This document shows positions 25,455 through 34,929 of a DNA stretch of 64,000 nt, one piece after another. The stretch is taken from assembly GCF_034424175.1 (NCBI RefSeq), contig NZ_CP139986.1, positions 2,480,001-2,544,000 of the forward strand, read 5' to 3'. The notes under the pieces were generated by a model. That model saw only the letters and a program-made list of their open reading frames with translations. It had not been told where the DNA came from and searched no databases. The DNA comes from Kluyvera intermedia (GTDB lineage Bacteria; Pseudomonadota; Gammaproteobacteria; Enterobacterales; Enterobacteriaceae). A program made the translations under genes and the position numbers. How positions within the stretch are numbered: the stretch's first letter is position 1; each line of letters opens with the position of its first letter.

Positions 25455-25709
25455 ATGAGAAATTCACGTTGGTTACTGGCGCTACTGCTTGCGGGATCCC
25501 TGCCTGCGTTTGCAGCCGTACCGGATTCCTGTGAACGTGTCAGAAGCGACATTCAGCAAAAAATCGTGCACAACGGTGTTGCCGAAAGCGCCTTCACCCT
25601 GGATATTGTGCCAAACGATCAGGCCGACCAGCCTGGTGCACAGGTGGTTGGGCACTGCGCTAACGACACCTTCAAAATCCTCTACACCCGCACAGATACG
25701 CCGCAATAA
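25455..25709 (+). CDS. ynfD: YnfD, exported DUF1161 protein
   Basis: 84 residues from ATG 25455, preceded by AAAGGAG. Signal peptide cut near SLPAFA-AVPDSC; mature domain has two cysteines (PDSC, GHCAND) that may pair. The end, GHCANDTFKILYTRTDTPQ, matches DUF1161 proteins; it is shorter than E. coli YnfD (about 101) because the C-terminal tail is missing. Periplasmic, function unknown. Confidence 0.92.
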   Translation: MRNSRWLLALLLAGSLPAFAAVPDSCERVRSDIQQKIVHNGVAESAFTLDIVPNDQADQPGAQVVGHCANDTFKILYTRTDTPQ

Positions 25710-25916
25710 CCTTACGTCGCCTCTTCCCCGAGGCGGCGCTTCACGCCTTATCCTGTGGTAATGCACTCAATTTTGCCGCCTAAAAAAATCCCTCATTCGG
25801 ATTAATCCCTCCTTGACCAGGGATAATACTTGCGTACCCCTTACCAGGTATCATCCGCTCCATTATTAGCCTGTTTTTAATTTCGTATTGAAACAATAAA
25901 AATAATGGAGTGAGCG

Positions 25917-28351
25917 ATGTCTAATCAGGAAAAGCCAGAGGGGCTAAGCCGACGTACCCTTATTAAATCGTCAGCCATCGGATCTTTCGCGTTAGCGGCG
26001 GGCGGCCTTTCGCTACCCTTCTCTTTACGCGCAACTGCCGCCGCGGTGCAACAGGCTGCACGCCCGGAAGATAAAGTGGTCTGGGGTGCATGTTCCGTCA
26101 ACTGCGGCAGCCGCTGCGCACTGCGTCTGCACGTCAAGGGTGATGAAGTTTATTGGGTTGAAACCGACAATACCGGGCATGACATCTATGGTGATCACCA
26201 GGTTCGCGCTTGTCTGCGTGGACGATCGATTCGTCGCCGTATTAACCACCCCGACCGTCTGAATTATCCGATGAAGCGCGTGGGCAAACGCGGTGAAGGA
26301 AAGTTTGAACGCATCTCCTGGGATGAGGCACTCGACACTATCGCCAATAATCTCCAGCGGGTTGTGAAAGACTACGGTAACGAAGCGGTTTATATCAATT
26401 ACTCTTCAGGCATCGTCGGCGGCAACATTACCCGTTCGTCACCCTCCGGTTCAGCGGTGATGCGTCTGATGAACTGCTACGGCGGTTCGCTCAATCAATA
26501 CGGAACCTACAGCACCGCGCAGATTGCGTGCGCCATGCCCTACACCTACGGTACCAACGACGGCAACAGCACCTCAGATATCGAAAACAGCAAACTGGTG
26601 GTGATGTTCGGCAATAACCCGGCGGAAACGCGCATGAGCGGCGGCGGGATCACTTATTATCTTGAGCAGGCCCGCGAACGTTCGAATGCACGGATGATCG
26701 TTATAGACCCGCGCTATACCGATACCGCCGCCGGACGTGAAGATGAGTGGATCCCTATTCGCCCAGGCACCGATGCCGCGCTGGTGGCCGGTATTGCCTG
26801 GGTATTGATTGACGAAAACCTCGTCGACCAACCGTTCCTCGACAAATATTGTGTCGGCTATGACGAGAAAACCCTTCCGGAAGGCGCACCGGCCAACGGC
26901 CATTACAAAGCCTACATTCAGGGCCAGGGCGACGATGGCGTGGCAAAAACGCCGCAGTGGGCTTCACGCGTTACCGGAATTCCTGCGGACCGAATTATTA
27001 AACTCGCCAGAGAAATCGGCAGTACCAAACCAGCCTATATCTGCCAGGGCTGGGGGCCACAGCGTCAGGCGAACGGTGAATTGGCGGCGCGCGCCATCGC
27101 GATGCTTCCCATTTTGACCGGCAATGTGGGGATTAACGGCGGCAACAGCGGCGCACGTGAATCGACCTACACCATTACCATTGAGCGCTTCCCGGTGCTG
27201 ACTAACCCGGTGAAAACCGCCATCTCCTGCTTTACGTGGACCGACGCTATCGACCACGGTGCGGACATGACGGCCACTCGTGACGGCGTGCGTGGTAAAG
27301 ACAAGCTCGACGTGCCTATCAAGTTCTTCTGGAACTATGCGGGCAATACCATCATCAACCAGCACTCGGACATCAACAAAACACACGAAATTTTGCAGGA
27401 TGAAAGTAAATGCGAAATGATCGTGGTGATTGAAAACTTTATGACCGCGTCGGCCAAGTACGCTGATATCTTGCTGCCTGACCTGATGACCGTCGAACAG
27501 GAAGATATTATTCCTAACGACTACGCCGGGAACATGGGCTATCTGATCTTTATTCAGCCTGCCACCGCGCCGAAATTCGAGCGTAAGCCGATTTACTGGA
27601 TATTAAGTGAAGTGGCAAAACGACTGGGTGACGATATCCACCAGAAATTCACCGAAGGCCGGACGCAAGAACAGTGGCTCCAGTATCTTTACGCCAAGAT
27701 GCGTGCCAAAGACGCAGACCTGCCAGACTACGATGCGCTCAAAAAAATGGGCATCTATAACGCAAAGATCCAAACGGACACTTCGTCGCGTATAAAGATT
27801 TCCGCAACGATCCACAAGCCAACCCACTGAAAACGCCATCGGGTAAAATTGAGATCTACTCAGCCCGCCTCGCCGATATCGCCGCCAATTGGCAGCTTGA
27901 AAAAGACGAAACCATCAGCCCACTGCCGGTCTATGCCTCAACCTTTGAAGGCTGGGACGATCCGCTGCGCGATAAATTCCCATTACAGCTGTTCGGTTTC
28001 CACTACAAGGCACGTACCCACTCCAGTTACGGTAACGTCGATGTACTGAAAGCCGCTTGTCGTCAGGAAGTGTGGCTGAATCCTATTGATGCCGAAAAAC
28101 GCGGTATTCAAAACGGCGACATGGTGCGCGTATTCAACGGGCGCGGTGAAGTACGTATTGCCGCCAAAGTGACGCCGCGCATTATGCCGGGAGTAAGCGC
28201 AATGGGCCAGGGAGCCTGGCATGACGCACAGATGGACGGCGATCGTATTGACCACGGTTCCTGCATCAACACGTTGACCACTCATCGCCCATCACCATTG
28301 GCGAAAGGTAACCCGCAGCATACCAACCTGGTTGAGATCGCGAAGGTATAA
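25917..28351 (+). pseudogene. ynfE: YnfE, molybdopterin selenate/DMSO-type reductase, single frameshift
   Basis: A catalytic subunit of the DmsA family. Tat signal with SRRTLIK at residues 11-17, Fe-S cysteines CSVNCGSRC, and the full Mo-bisMGD body to about residue 615. The frame then breaks: near 27760-27761 one base is missing, so the frame ends at 27830 with an unrelated tail, while the expected continuation (RKDPNGHFVAYKDF ... TNLVEIAKV) is intact in another frame to 28351. Total length 2435 bases, one short of 812 codons. The sequence is YnfE-like rather than YnfF-like; no ynfF copy follows. It may be a true lesion or a read error. Confidence 0.9.
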
Positions 28352-28361
28352 GGACTGATTT

Positions 28362-28979
28362 ATGAGTACGCAATACGGATTTTTTATCGATTCAGCCCGT
28401 TGTACCGGCTGCAAAACCTGTGAACTGGCCTGTAAAGACTACAAGAACTTAACTCCGGACGTCAGCTTCCGCCGTATTTATGAATACGCGGGCGGTGACT
28501 GGCAGGAAGATAACGGCGTCTGGAATCAGAACGTCTTTGCCTACTATCTGTCGATTGCCTGTAACCACTGTGAAGACCCGGCCTGTACCAAGGTGTGTCC
28601 AAGTGGTGCAATGCATAAACGCGAAGACGGTTTCGTGGTGGTAAACGAAGACGTGTGTATCGGCTGTCGTTATTGCCATATGGCCTGCCCTTACGGCGCA
28701 CCGCAGTACAACGAAGCGAAAGGTCACATGACCAAATGCGACGGCTGCCATGAACGTGTCGCCGACGGCAAGAAACCGATTTGTGTGGAATCATGCCCGC
28801 TGCGTGCGCTCGACTTTGGCCCGATTGAAGAACTGCGCAAGAAACACGGGACGCTTGCTGCGCTGGCGCCGTTGCCGTCTGCGCATTTCACTAAGCCGAG
28901 CATTGTGATTAAACCGAACGCCAATGCACGTCCGTGCGGCGATACCACTGGCTATCTGGCCAACCCGAAGGTGGTGTGA
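28362..28979 (+). CDS. ynfG: YnfG, Fe-S electron-transfer subunit (DmsB-like)
   Basis: 205 residues, family length. Four cysteine clusters for four [4Fe-4S] centres: CTGCKTCELACKDYK, CNHCEDPACTKVCP, CIGCRYCHMACPYG and CDGCHERV...CVESCP. Passes electrons from YnfH to the Mo subunit. 10 bases after ynfE and 1 base before ynfH, so one operon. Intact although the catalytic subunit is frameshifted. Confidence 0.96.
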   Translation: MSTQYGFFIDSARCTGCKTCELACKDYKNLTPDVSFRRIYEYAGGDWQEDNGVWNQNVFAYYLSIACNHCEDPACTKVCPSGAMHKREDGFVVVNEDVCIGCRYCHMACPYGAPQYNEAKGHMTKCDGCHERVADGKKPICVESCPLRALDFGPIEELRKKHGTLAALAPLPSAHFTKPSIVIKPNANARPCGDTTGYLANPKVV

Positions 28980-28980
28980 G

Positions 28981-29838
28981 ATGGGAAGCGGATGGCATGA
29001 ATGGCCGTTGGTACTGTTTACGGTACTGGGACAATGTGTTGTTGGGGCGACAATTATCACCGGCATGGGCTGGATGGCTGCGCGTAATGAACTGGCAGAC
29101 AGACGTCGGATCGTGCTGAATATGTTTTTCCTGTGGGTCATCATGGGGATTGCCTTTTTTGCGTCGGTATTACACCTCGGCTCACCGCTGCGCGCATTTA
29201 ACTCGTTAAATCGCATTGGCGCATCAGCACTCAGCAATGAAATCGCCAGCGGCTCGGTATTTTTCGCCGTGGGCGGTTTCTGGTGGCTGTTGTCAGTCCT
29301 GGGTAAAATGCCCATGGCGTTGGGTCGCATCTGGTTGGCCGTCAGTATGCTGCTCGGGTTGGTTTTTGTCTGGGCGATGACGCGTGTTTATCAGATAGAT
29401 ACGGTGCCAACCTGGTATAATGGTTATACGACGGCCTCGTTCTTCTTAACCGTGGTGCTCACCGGTCCACTCTTTGCAGCCCTGTTGCTAAAGCTGGCGA
29501 AGGTCCCGTTCAACGGAAAGTTCTTCGTGTCGCTCAGCGTACTGGCATTTTTAGCAAGCGTCGCGGTCGTAGTAATGCAGACCGCCGAACTGGGGCTAAT
29601 CCACAGCTCAGTCCAACAGGCCAACGCCCTGTTACCTGATTGGGGTAGCTTACAGGTATGGCGTTTCGGCTTACTGGCTGCGGGTTTAGGCTGCTGGATC
29701 TGTCCCTTGCTGCGTCGGGTTTCTCCAAGCGCAATCGGACTCACGTGCGGTCTGCTGCTAATGCTGGCGGGTGAATGCATCGGGCGAGGTCTTTTCTACG
29801 GCCTGCACATGACCGTCGGAATGGCGATTGCCGGATAA
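28981..29838 (+). CDS. ynfH: YnfH, quinol-oxidising membrane anchor (DmsC-like)
   Basis: 285 residues from ATG 28981, one base after the ynfG stop; a longer reading from 28924 overlaps ynfG and lacks support. About eight membrane helices; opening WHEWPLVLFTVLGQCVVGA is the DmsC family start. Anchors the reductase and takes electrons from menaquinol. Confidence 0.95.
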   Translation: MGSGWHEWPLVLFTVLGQCVVGATIITGMGWMAARNELADRRRIVLNMFFLWVIMGIAFFASVLHLGSPLRAFNSLNRIGASALSNEIASGSVFFAVGGFWWLLSVLGKMPMALGRIWLAVSMLLGLVFVWAMTRVYQIDTVPTWYNGYTTASFFLTVVLTGPLFAALLLKLAKVPFNGKFFVSLSVLAFLASVAVVVMQTAELGLIHSSVQQANALLPDWGSLQVWRFGLLAAGLGCWICPLLRRVSPSAIGLTCGLLLMLAGECIGRGLFYGLHMTVGMAIAG

Positions 29839-29847
29839 TTTATTGGT

Positions 29848-29863
29848 GCGGGAAATTTCCCGC
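29848..29863. repeat. 16-bp perfect palindrome before dmsD
   Basis: GCGGGAAATTTCCCGC between ynfH and dmsD, followed by GCCCTTTT. It could form a small hairpin that lowers read-through to dmsD or protects the upstream message. Confidence 0.45.
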
Positions 29864-29885
29864 GCCCTTTTGAGGAAATGCAGTA

Positions 29886-30500
29886 ATGAATGACGTTCAG
29901 CGCAACGATGCTTTAGCTTTCTCCGCCCGCGTTCTTGGGGCGCTGTTTTACTTTGCGCCGGATAGCGCGCTCGCCGAGCCGCTGGTTGCCGCTTTTACCG
30001 ACGGTGAATGGCAAACCCAATGGCCGTATCCTATCGATAATGCTGATGCCCTCTCCAGCGCCTTTTCAGCCCCTGCTGATGAGCCCCTGACCGAAGCCTG
30101 GCAACGGTTGTTTATTGGCCCGTCAGCGCTGCCATCACCACCGTGGGGTTCCGTCTGGCTGGATCGTGAAAACGTCCTGTTTGGTGACTCCACTCTGGCA
30201 TTACGTCAGTGGATGCGCGATAACCAGATTGCATTTGATGTACAGCAAAACGAACCTGAGGACCATTTCGGCACTCTGCTCCTGCTGGCCGCATGGCTGG
30301 TTGAGAACGATCGTCAGGAAGCATGTGACCAGCTTCTGGCCTGGCATTTACTTCCATGGGCTCAGCGCTTTATTGCCGAATTTATCGAAAAGGCTAACCA
30401 TCCTTTCTTTAGCGCGCTGGGGCAACTAACTCAGCAAACGTTGGGGCATTGGCAGTCGCATCTGTTGATCCCAGTGGCTGATAAAAAGCTCTATCGCTAA
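29886..30500 (+). CDS. dmsD: DmsD, Tat proofreading chaperone
   Basis: 204 residues, exactly the E. coli length. All-helical TorD/DmsD family; W-rich motif EAWQRLFIGPSALPSPPWGS and EPEDHFGTLLLLAAWL are signature segments. Binds the twin-arginine leader of DmsA/YnfE until cofactor loading is complete. ATG at 29886 with GAGGAAATGCAGTA. Confidence 0.95.
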   Translation: MNDVQRNDALAFSARVLGALFYFAPDSALAEPLVAAFTDGEWQTQWPYPIDNADALSSAFSAPADEPLTEAWQRLFIGPSALPSPPWGSVWLDRENVLFGDSTLALRQWMRDNQIAFDVQQNEPEDHFGTLLLLAAWLVENDRQEACDQLLAWHLLPWAQRFIAEFIEKANHPFFSALGQLTQQTLGHWQSHLLIPVADKKLYR

Positions 30501-30542
30501 ATCACCATGCAGCGTCTTCATCACTTTCCCGATATTAAGGCG

Positions 30543-31802
30543 ATGGTTCGCCGATTACTCATCGCCACCGTGGTCGGCGTACTGGCCGCGCTGGCGGTGG
30601 CGCTGTTTCGCCATGCCATGTACTTCCTGGAATGGCTCTTGTTAAGCAATGACAGCGGCAGTCTGGTCAACGCAGCACAAGGGTTAGTCTGGTGGCGTCG
30701 CTTGCTCACTCCTGCGCTTGGCGGGCTGGCTGCCGGTATGTTGCTATGGGGCTGGCAGCGCTATACGCGCCAGCGCCCGCATGCGCCAACCGATTACATG
30801 GAAGCGCTGGAGAGTGATGAGGGTAAATTTGATACCAGCGCGAGTCTGGTAAAATCCACCGCTTCCCTGTTGGTCGTCGCCAGCGGTAGCGCAATTGGCC
30901 GGGAGGGTGCCATGATCCTGCTGGCCGCCCTCGCCGCCTCACTTTTTGCCCAGCGTTTTACCCCTAAAGATGAATGGAAACTTTGGATTGCCTGTGGTGC
31001 CGCAGCGGGAATGGCGAGCGCCTATCATGCACCGCTCGCAGGCAGTTTGTTTATTGCTGAAATTCTGTTTGGCACCTTAATGCTGGCCTCTCTCGGGCCG
31101 GTGGTCATTTCAGCGGTCATCGCGTTGCTGGTGACGCAGATAATGAACGGCGGTGCGCAAGTACTGTATCAAGTGGGCGATTTGCCGACATTAAAGGCTA
31201 TCCATTACGCGCTGATGTTAGCAACCGGTGTGGTCTGTGGGTTGAGTGGGCCATTGCTGATGTGGTTAATGGACAGCAGCCATCGCGTTTTCCTGAAGCT
31301 GAAACTCTCACCGCCCTGGCAGCTCGCGCTGGGCGGGCTTATCGTCGGTATGTTATCTCTGCTAACACCTGCGGTGTGGGGAAATGGTTACAGTGTGGTG
31401 CAGGGCTTTTTATTGGTGCCACCAACTTTAGCCATTATGGGCGGGATCTTTTTATGCAAACTATTGGCAATTCTCGCCAGTAGCGGTTCGGGTGCGCCCG
31501 GTGGGGTCTTTACGCCGACGCTGTTTATCGGTTTAGCGCTGGGGATTCTATTTGCAGATGCAGGAGGTCTGGTCTTTGCCGGACAACAGGATATCGCCAT
31601 TTTATTGGCTATAACGGGGATGGCAACGCTGCTGGCAGCTACCACGCATGCGCCCATCATGTCGACGCTGATGATTTGTGAAATGACCGGACAGTATACT
31701 CTGCTGCCCGGTTTGCTTATTGCATGTGTGTTGGCTTCGGTACTGTCGCGCACCTTACGCCAGGATTCTATCTACCGTCAGCATGTTGCTGAGCATCGCT
31801 AA
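30543..31802 (+). CDS. clcB: ClcB, CLC-family chloride/proton antiporter or channel
   Basis: 419 residues from ATG 30543 (MVRRLLIATVVG), which aligns with the 418-residue E. coli protein and has TTAAGG upstream; ATG 30507 would add 12 residues. CLC signatures: GSAIGREGAMI, SSGSGAPGGVFTPTL and ATTHAPIMSTLMI. Thought to support extreme acid resistance by moving chloride across the inner membrane. Its 3' end overlaps convergent bioD2 by 48 bases. Confidence 0.92.
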   Translation: MVRRLLIATVVGVLAALAVALFRHAMYFLEWLLLSNDSGSLVNAAQGLVWWRRLLTPALGGLAAGMLLWGWQRYTRQRPHAPTDYMEALESDEGKFDTSASLVKSTASLLVVASGSAIGREGAMILLAALAASLFAQRFTPKDEWKLWIACGAAAGMASAYHAPLAGSLFIAEILFGTLMLASLGPVVISAVIALLVTQIMNGGAQVLYQVGDLPTLKAIHYALMLATGVVCGLSGPLLMWLMDSSHRVFLKLKLSPPWQLALGGLIVGMLSLLTPAVWGNGYSVVQGFLLVPPTLAIMGGIFLCKLLAILASSGSGAPGGVFTPTLFIGLALGILFADAGGLVFAGQQDIAILLAITGMATLLAATTHAPIMSTLMICEMTGQYTLLPGLLIACVLASVLSRTLRQDSIYRQHVAEHR

Positions 31803-32450
31803 ATCCACATACTGACTGAGCTCACGCTGTTCAGGGCGCGGCAGATAAGGCAGCTCACCAATGCGCGGCGCGGGGAGTTTTTTGCTCAGTACTTCTATGA
31901 TCTCAGCATAGTGCGCAAGACCCGGGTTGATACGGTTTGCCACCCAACCAATCAGCGGAAGGCCGTCGTTCGCAATGGCCTGAGCGGTCAGAAGCGCATG
32001 GTTAATGCACCCTTCCTGAATACCCACCACCATCACTACCGGCAGTTGCTCCTGCACGACCCATTCGGAAAGAGGACGCAGATCATTCATCAGGCTACGC
32101 CAACCTCCCGTCCCCTCAACCACGACGTTGTCTACCTGCTGGCTTAAATTCGCCAGGCCATCAGACAATAAGGTGTAGTTAATCGGACGACTGTGCGCGA
32201 CGCTACTTTCTTCTTCACTAAGCGCAATAGGATTGATTGCATCATAAGGTAACGCCAGCGATGAAACGCTTTGCAGCACCAGCGCATCTTTATTGCGCAG
32301 ACCATCCGCCGTTTCCTTGCTGCCTTTTGCCACCGGCTTATAACCCGCCACCCGTTTCCCGCTGGCGGCGAGCGCCTGTAATAGCGCACGAGAAACCACC
32401 GTCTTACCGACGGAAGTATCAGTTCCAGTAATAAAGAAACGATTAAGCAT
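31755..32450 (-). CDS. bioD2: BioD2 (YnfK), dethiobiotin synthetase homologue
   Basis: 231 residues, same as E. coli YnfK. P-loop FITGTDTSVGKTVVSR (6-21), second motif VVVEGTGGWRSL. Catalyses ATP-dependent closure of the ureido ring of dethiobiotin; this paralogue of BioD is separate from the bio operon. 131 bases after mlc. Confidence 0.94.
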   Translation of the reverse strand: MLNRFFITGTDTSVGKTVVSRALLQALAASGKRVAGYKPVAKGSKETADGLRNKDALVLQSVSSLALPYDAINPIALSEEESSVAHSRPINYTLLSDGLANLSQQVDNVVVEGTGGWRSLMNDLRPLSEWVVQEQLPVVMVVGIQEGCINHALLTAQAIANDGLPLIGWVANRINPGLAHYAEIIEVLSKKLPAPRIGELPYLPRPEQRELSQYVDLAMLSNMLTVDRILA

Positions 32451-32581
32451 GACTCACTAACCCCACGGCGACGTCGATAAAATTTCAAAGCGATGAATAG
32501 TTCAAGCAGGTGAAAGTTTACGTGATGCACAGGATCGTCGGATTGAGGTAGCGCAATTTTTTGCAAAACTGATAAAAATTG

Positions 32582-33799
32582 TTAACCCTGTAACAGTCTG
32601 ATCAGTAATGTTCCGTTATAGAGCGCATCTTTCACCAGTGCGGCCCCTGCCATTGTGCCCCGGTTAGAAAACTGAGTCTGTTCAACGGCAATGTGTTTAC
32701 TGTAGGCAGGTAACGATTGCTGACGGATACAGTCGGCGATGGCCGGGAAAAGGATATCGGAGGCGGCGTTGAACGGCGAACCGATTAGAATTTTTTGTGG
32801 ATTAAACAGATTCACCATAATGGCGAGAATACGTCCAACGTTAGTGCCGATGCTGCTGACGATGTCTTTAGCCAGCAAATCGCCCTGCAGCGCGGATTGG
32901 CATAACCAGTCAACCGTCAATGGCTGCTGATGCAGCATTGAACTCATGGATTGCTGCATACGCGCCTGAGTCAACTCCAGTACACTTTGCACACTGGCAA
33001 TGGTCTCAAGGCAACCGTGATTACCGCAATAACAACGCTTACCGAACGGATCAACTTGCGTATGTCCAATCTCGACCAAACTGCTACTGCCCGCGTGCAG
33101 CAAACGTCCGTCGGTAATAACGCCCGCACCGACGTTATGATCGATAACCACCTGAATAACATCACGCGCACCGCGAGAGGCACCAAAAAGCGCTTCGGCC
33201 ATGGTCCAGGCGCTAATATCGTGTTGAATATACACCGGCACACCGGTATGCGCTTCAAGCGTCGCGCCGAGCGGAACATCGGTAACATCATAAAACGGCA
33301 TGCGATGGATGATGCCGTTTTCGGTATCGATAATCCCGGGCAGCGTAATAGCAACCGCCGTTAAGCGTTCCAGTAAGTTTTGATGGCGAATAAAGAATTG
33401 GTCGATATGAATCAGCACGCGGTCAAGAAACGAGGTTTCGTGCTCCAATGCCAATTCCAGTTGTTCTTCTACGACCAGCTTACTGCTGAGATCGCGTAGC
33501 GCAAGATGGATGTAGCCCCGGCCAATGCGTACAGAGAGATAATGCCAGGCCTCAGTTTCGACCATCAGGCCAACGGCAGGACGCCCACGACTGCCCACAT
33601 CCTGAATTTCAGTCTCCTGAACGAGGTGCGCTTCGAGCAGTTCACGAACAATTTTGGTGATACTGGCCGGCGCCAGTTGTGCCAATCGGGAGAGGTCGAT
33701 ACGGGAGACCGGGCCGAGCTGATCAATGAGGCGATAAACGGCCCCCGCATTGGTCTGCTTGATTTGATCGATATGGCCTGGCTGACTATCCGCTACCAC
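32582..33799 (-). CDS. mlc: Mlc (DgsA), ROK-family global repressor of sugar uptake
   Basis: 405 residues, E. coli has 406. Winged helix about 15-70 (RIDLSRLAQLAPASITKIVR), ROK domain with structural-zinc motif CYCGNHGCLETIAS. Represses ptsG, ptsHI, manXYZ and malT; unphosphorylated EIICB-Glc sequesters it at the membrane. C terminus LIRLLQG is the conserved amphipathic end. Start: ORF ATG at 33799. Confidence 0.97.
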   Translation of the reverse strand: MVADSQPGHIDQIKQTNAGAVYRLIDQLGPVSRIDLSRLAQLAPASITKIVRELLEAHLVQETEIQDVGSRGRPAVGLMVETEAWHYLSVRIGRGYIHLALRDLSSKLVVEEQLELALEHETSFLDRVLIHIDQFFIRHQNLLERLTAVAITLPGIIDTENGIIHRMPFYDVTDVPLGATLEAHTGVPVYIQHDISAWTMAEALFGASRGARDVIQVVIDHNVGAGVITDGRLLHAGSSSLVEIGHTQVDPFGKRCYCGNHGCLETIASVQSVLELTQARMQQSMSSMLHQQPLTVDWLCQSALQGDLLAKDIVSSIGTNVGRILAIMVNLFNPQKILIGSPFNAASDILFPAIADCIRQQSLPAYSKHIAVEQTQFSNRGTMAGAALVKDALYNGTLLIRLLQG

Positions 33800-33909
33800 C
33801 GTGAAACTCCCTTATTTTCGCGCTTCGAAATAAACTTTGGGCTATGGTGAAGTACTTCAATGGCCTACGTCAAATTTTTACTTAGCCTTGTGATTTACTG
33901 CACAATTTT

Positions 33910-34827
33910 TTACGCTTTTGTCGCAGAAACGCTCACCTTTGCGGCACTCAGAAGATGCTGTTTAAAACGTTCCGCTGACTGACTTAACTCATGATGTTTT
34001 GACCACACCAGCCACATTTCAGACACCGCATCCGCTTCTATGATAGGAACCCAACGCATTTCCTGTAGCTGTACGCGCCGAAATGACGCGGGCAAAATTG
34101 AGACACCTAAACCCGAAGCCACGAGGCCAATAATCGTCATCGCCTCGCCCACCTCTTGCGTGATGGTCGGCATCACGCCATAACGGCGCATCAGACCCAG
34201 GATATCGTCATACAGCCCGGTACCGACGTGGGGATCAAAAAAAACGAACGGTTCTTTGCTTAAATCAACCAGGCTCACCGCGTCCTGGCTTGCCAACGGG
34301 TGATCGCGATGAATCATCGCCAGCAAGGGTTCACGCAAAATCACCTGCCAGTTAAGGGTGTCAGGAAGCTGCGTATTTCGCATCAATCCCAGATCTAGCG
34401 TCCCTTCGGTGAGTGGCGATATCTGCTCACGGGTATTAGTTTCACGCGTCTGAATATGCACATCCGGGTAACGCCGGCGAAAAGTCGACAACGTATCTGA
34501 GACAGCCTTAATAAACGGTGCCGATGAGGTAAAGCCAATATTCAGCTCACCCGTTTCGCCATGATGTAAGCGGCTTGCTCTGGCAGCGGCTTCATTCACC
34601 TGGAGTAAAATTTGTCGGCTATCGGCCAGAAACTGACGACCCGCAGCGGTCAGGCTGACGCTGCGGTTTGTCCGGGCGAACAGGCGTGCGCCCACCTGTT
34701 GTTCCAGAATCTGAATCTGCTGGCTGAGCGGCGGCTGGGAGATGTTTAAGCGCGCGGCAGCACGGCCAAAATGCAGCTCTTCTGCGACAGCGACAAAGTA
34801 GCGCAGGTGTCGAAGCTCGATATTCAT
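33910..34827 (-). CDS. ynfL: YnfL, LysR-family regulator
   Basis: 305 residues (E. coli 297, here with a short C-terminal tail). Helix-turn-helix in the first 60 residues (ELHFGRAAARLNISQPPLSQ), substrate-binding domain after about 90. Divergent from the MFS gene ynfM, the usual LysR target arrangement. ATG at 34827. Confidence 0.93.
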   Translation of the reverse strand: MNIELRHLRYFVAVAEELHFGRAAARLNISQPPLSQQIQILEQQVGARLFARTNRSVSLTAAGRQFLADSRQILLQVNEAAARASRLHHGETGELNIGFTSSAPFIKAVSDTLSTFRRRYPDVHIQTRETNTREQISPLTEGTLDLGLMRNTQLPDTLNWQVILREPLLAMIHRDHPLASQDAVSLVDLSKEPFVFFDPHVGTGLYDDILGLMRRYGVMPTITQEVGEAMTIIGLVASGLGVSILPASFRRVQLQEMRWVPIIEADAVSEMWLVWSKHHELSQSAERFKQHLLSAAKVSVSATKA

Positions 34828-34837
34828 ATTTTAAAGG

Positions 34838-34849
34838 TCTTAATTAAGA
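34838..34849. promoter_or_regulatory. Palindrome in the ynfL-ynfM divergent promoter region
   Basis: TCTTAATTAAGA lies 11 bases before the ynfL start in a 102-base AT-rich gap. A symmetric site here fits LysR autoregulation; assignment is inference. Confidence 0.35.
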
Positions 34850-34929
34850 TTATTAATATATTAGACAGAATATTTACAATTTCCTACCCTGATGTTGTGA
34901 CCTATGTCGTTATTACCAAGGATTTTCTC

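Noticed and set aside
25801..25860. FNR site before ynfE
   Set aside because: TTGACCAGGGATAA keeps only one half-site and has poor spacing to a -10; not listed although ynfE is expected to be anaerobic.
27849..28049. Small independent ORF after the ynfE break
   Set aside because: It is a shadow of the displaced ynfE reading frame, not a separate gene.
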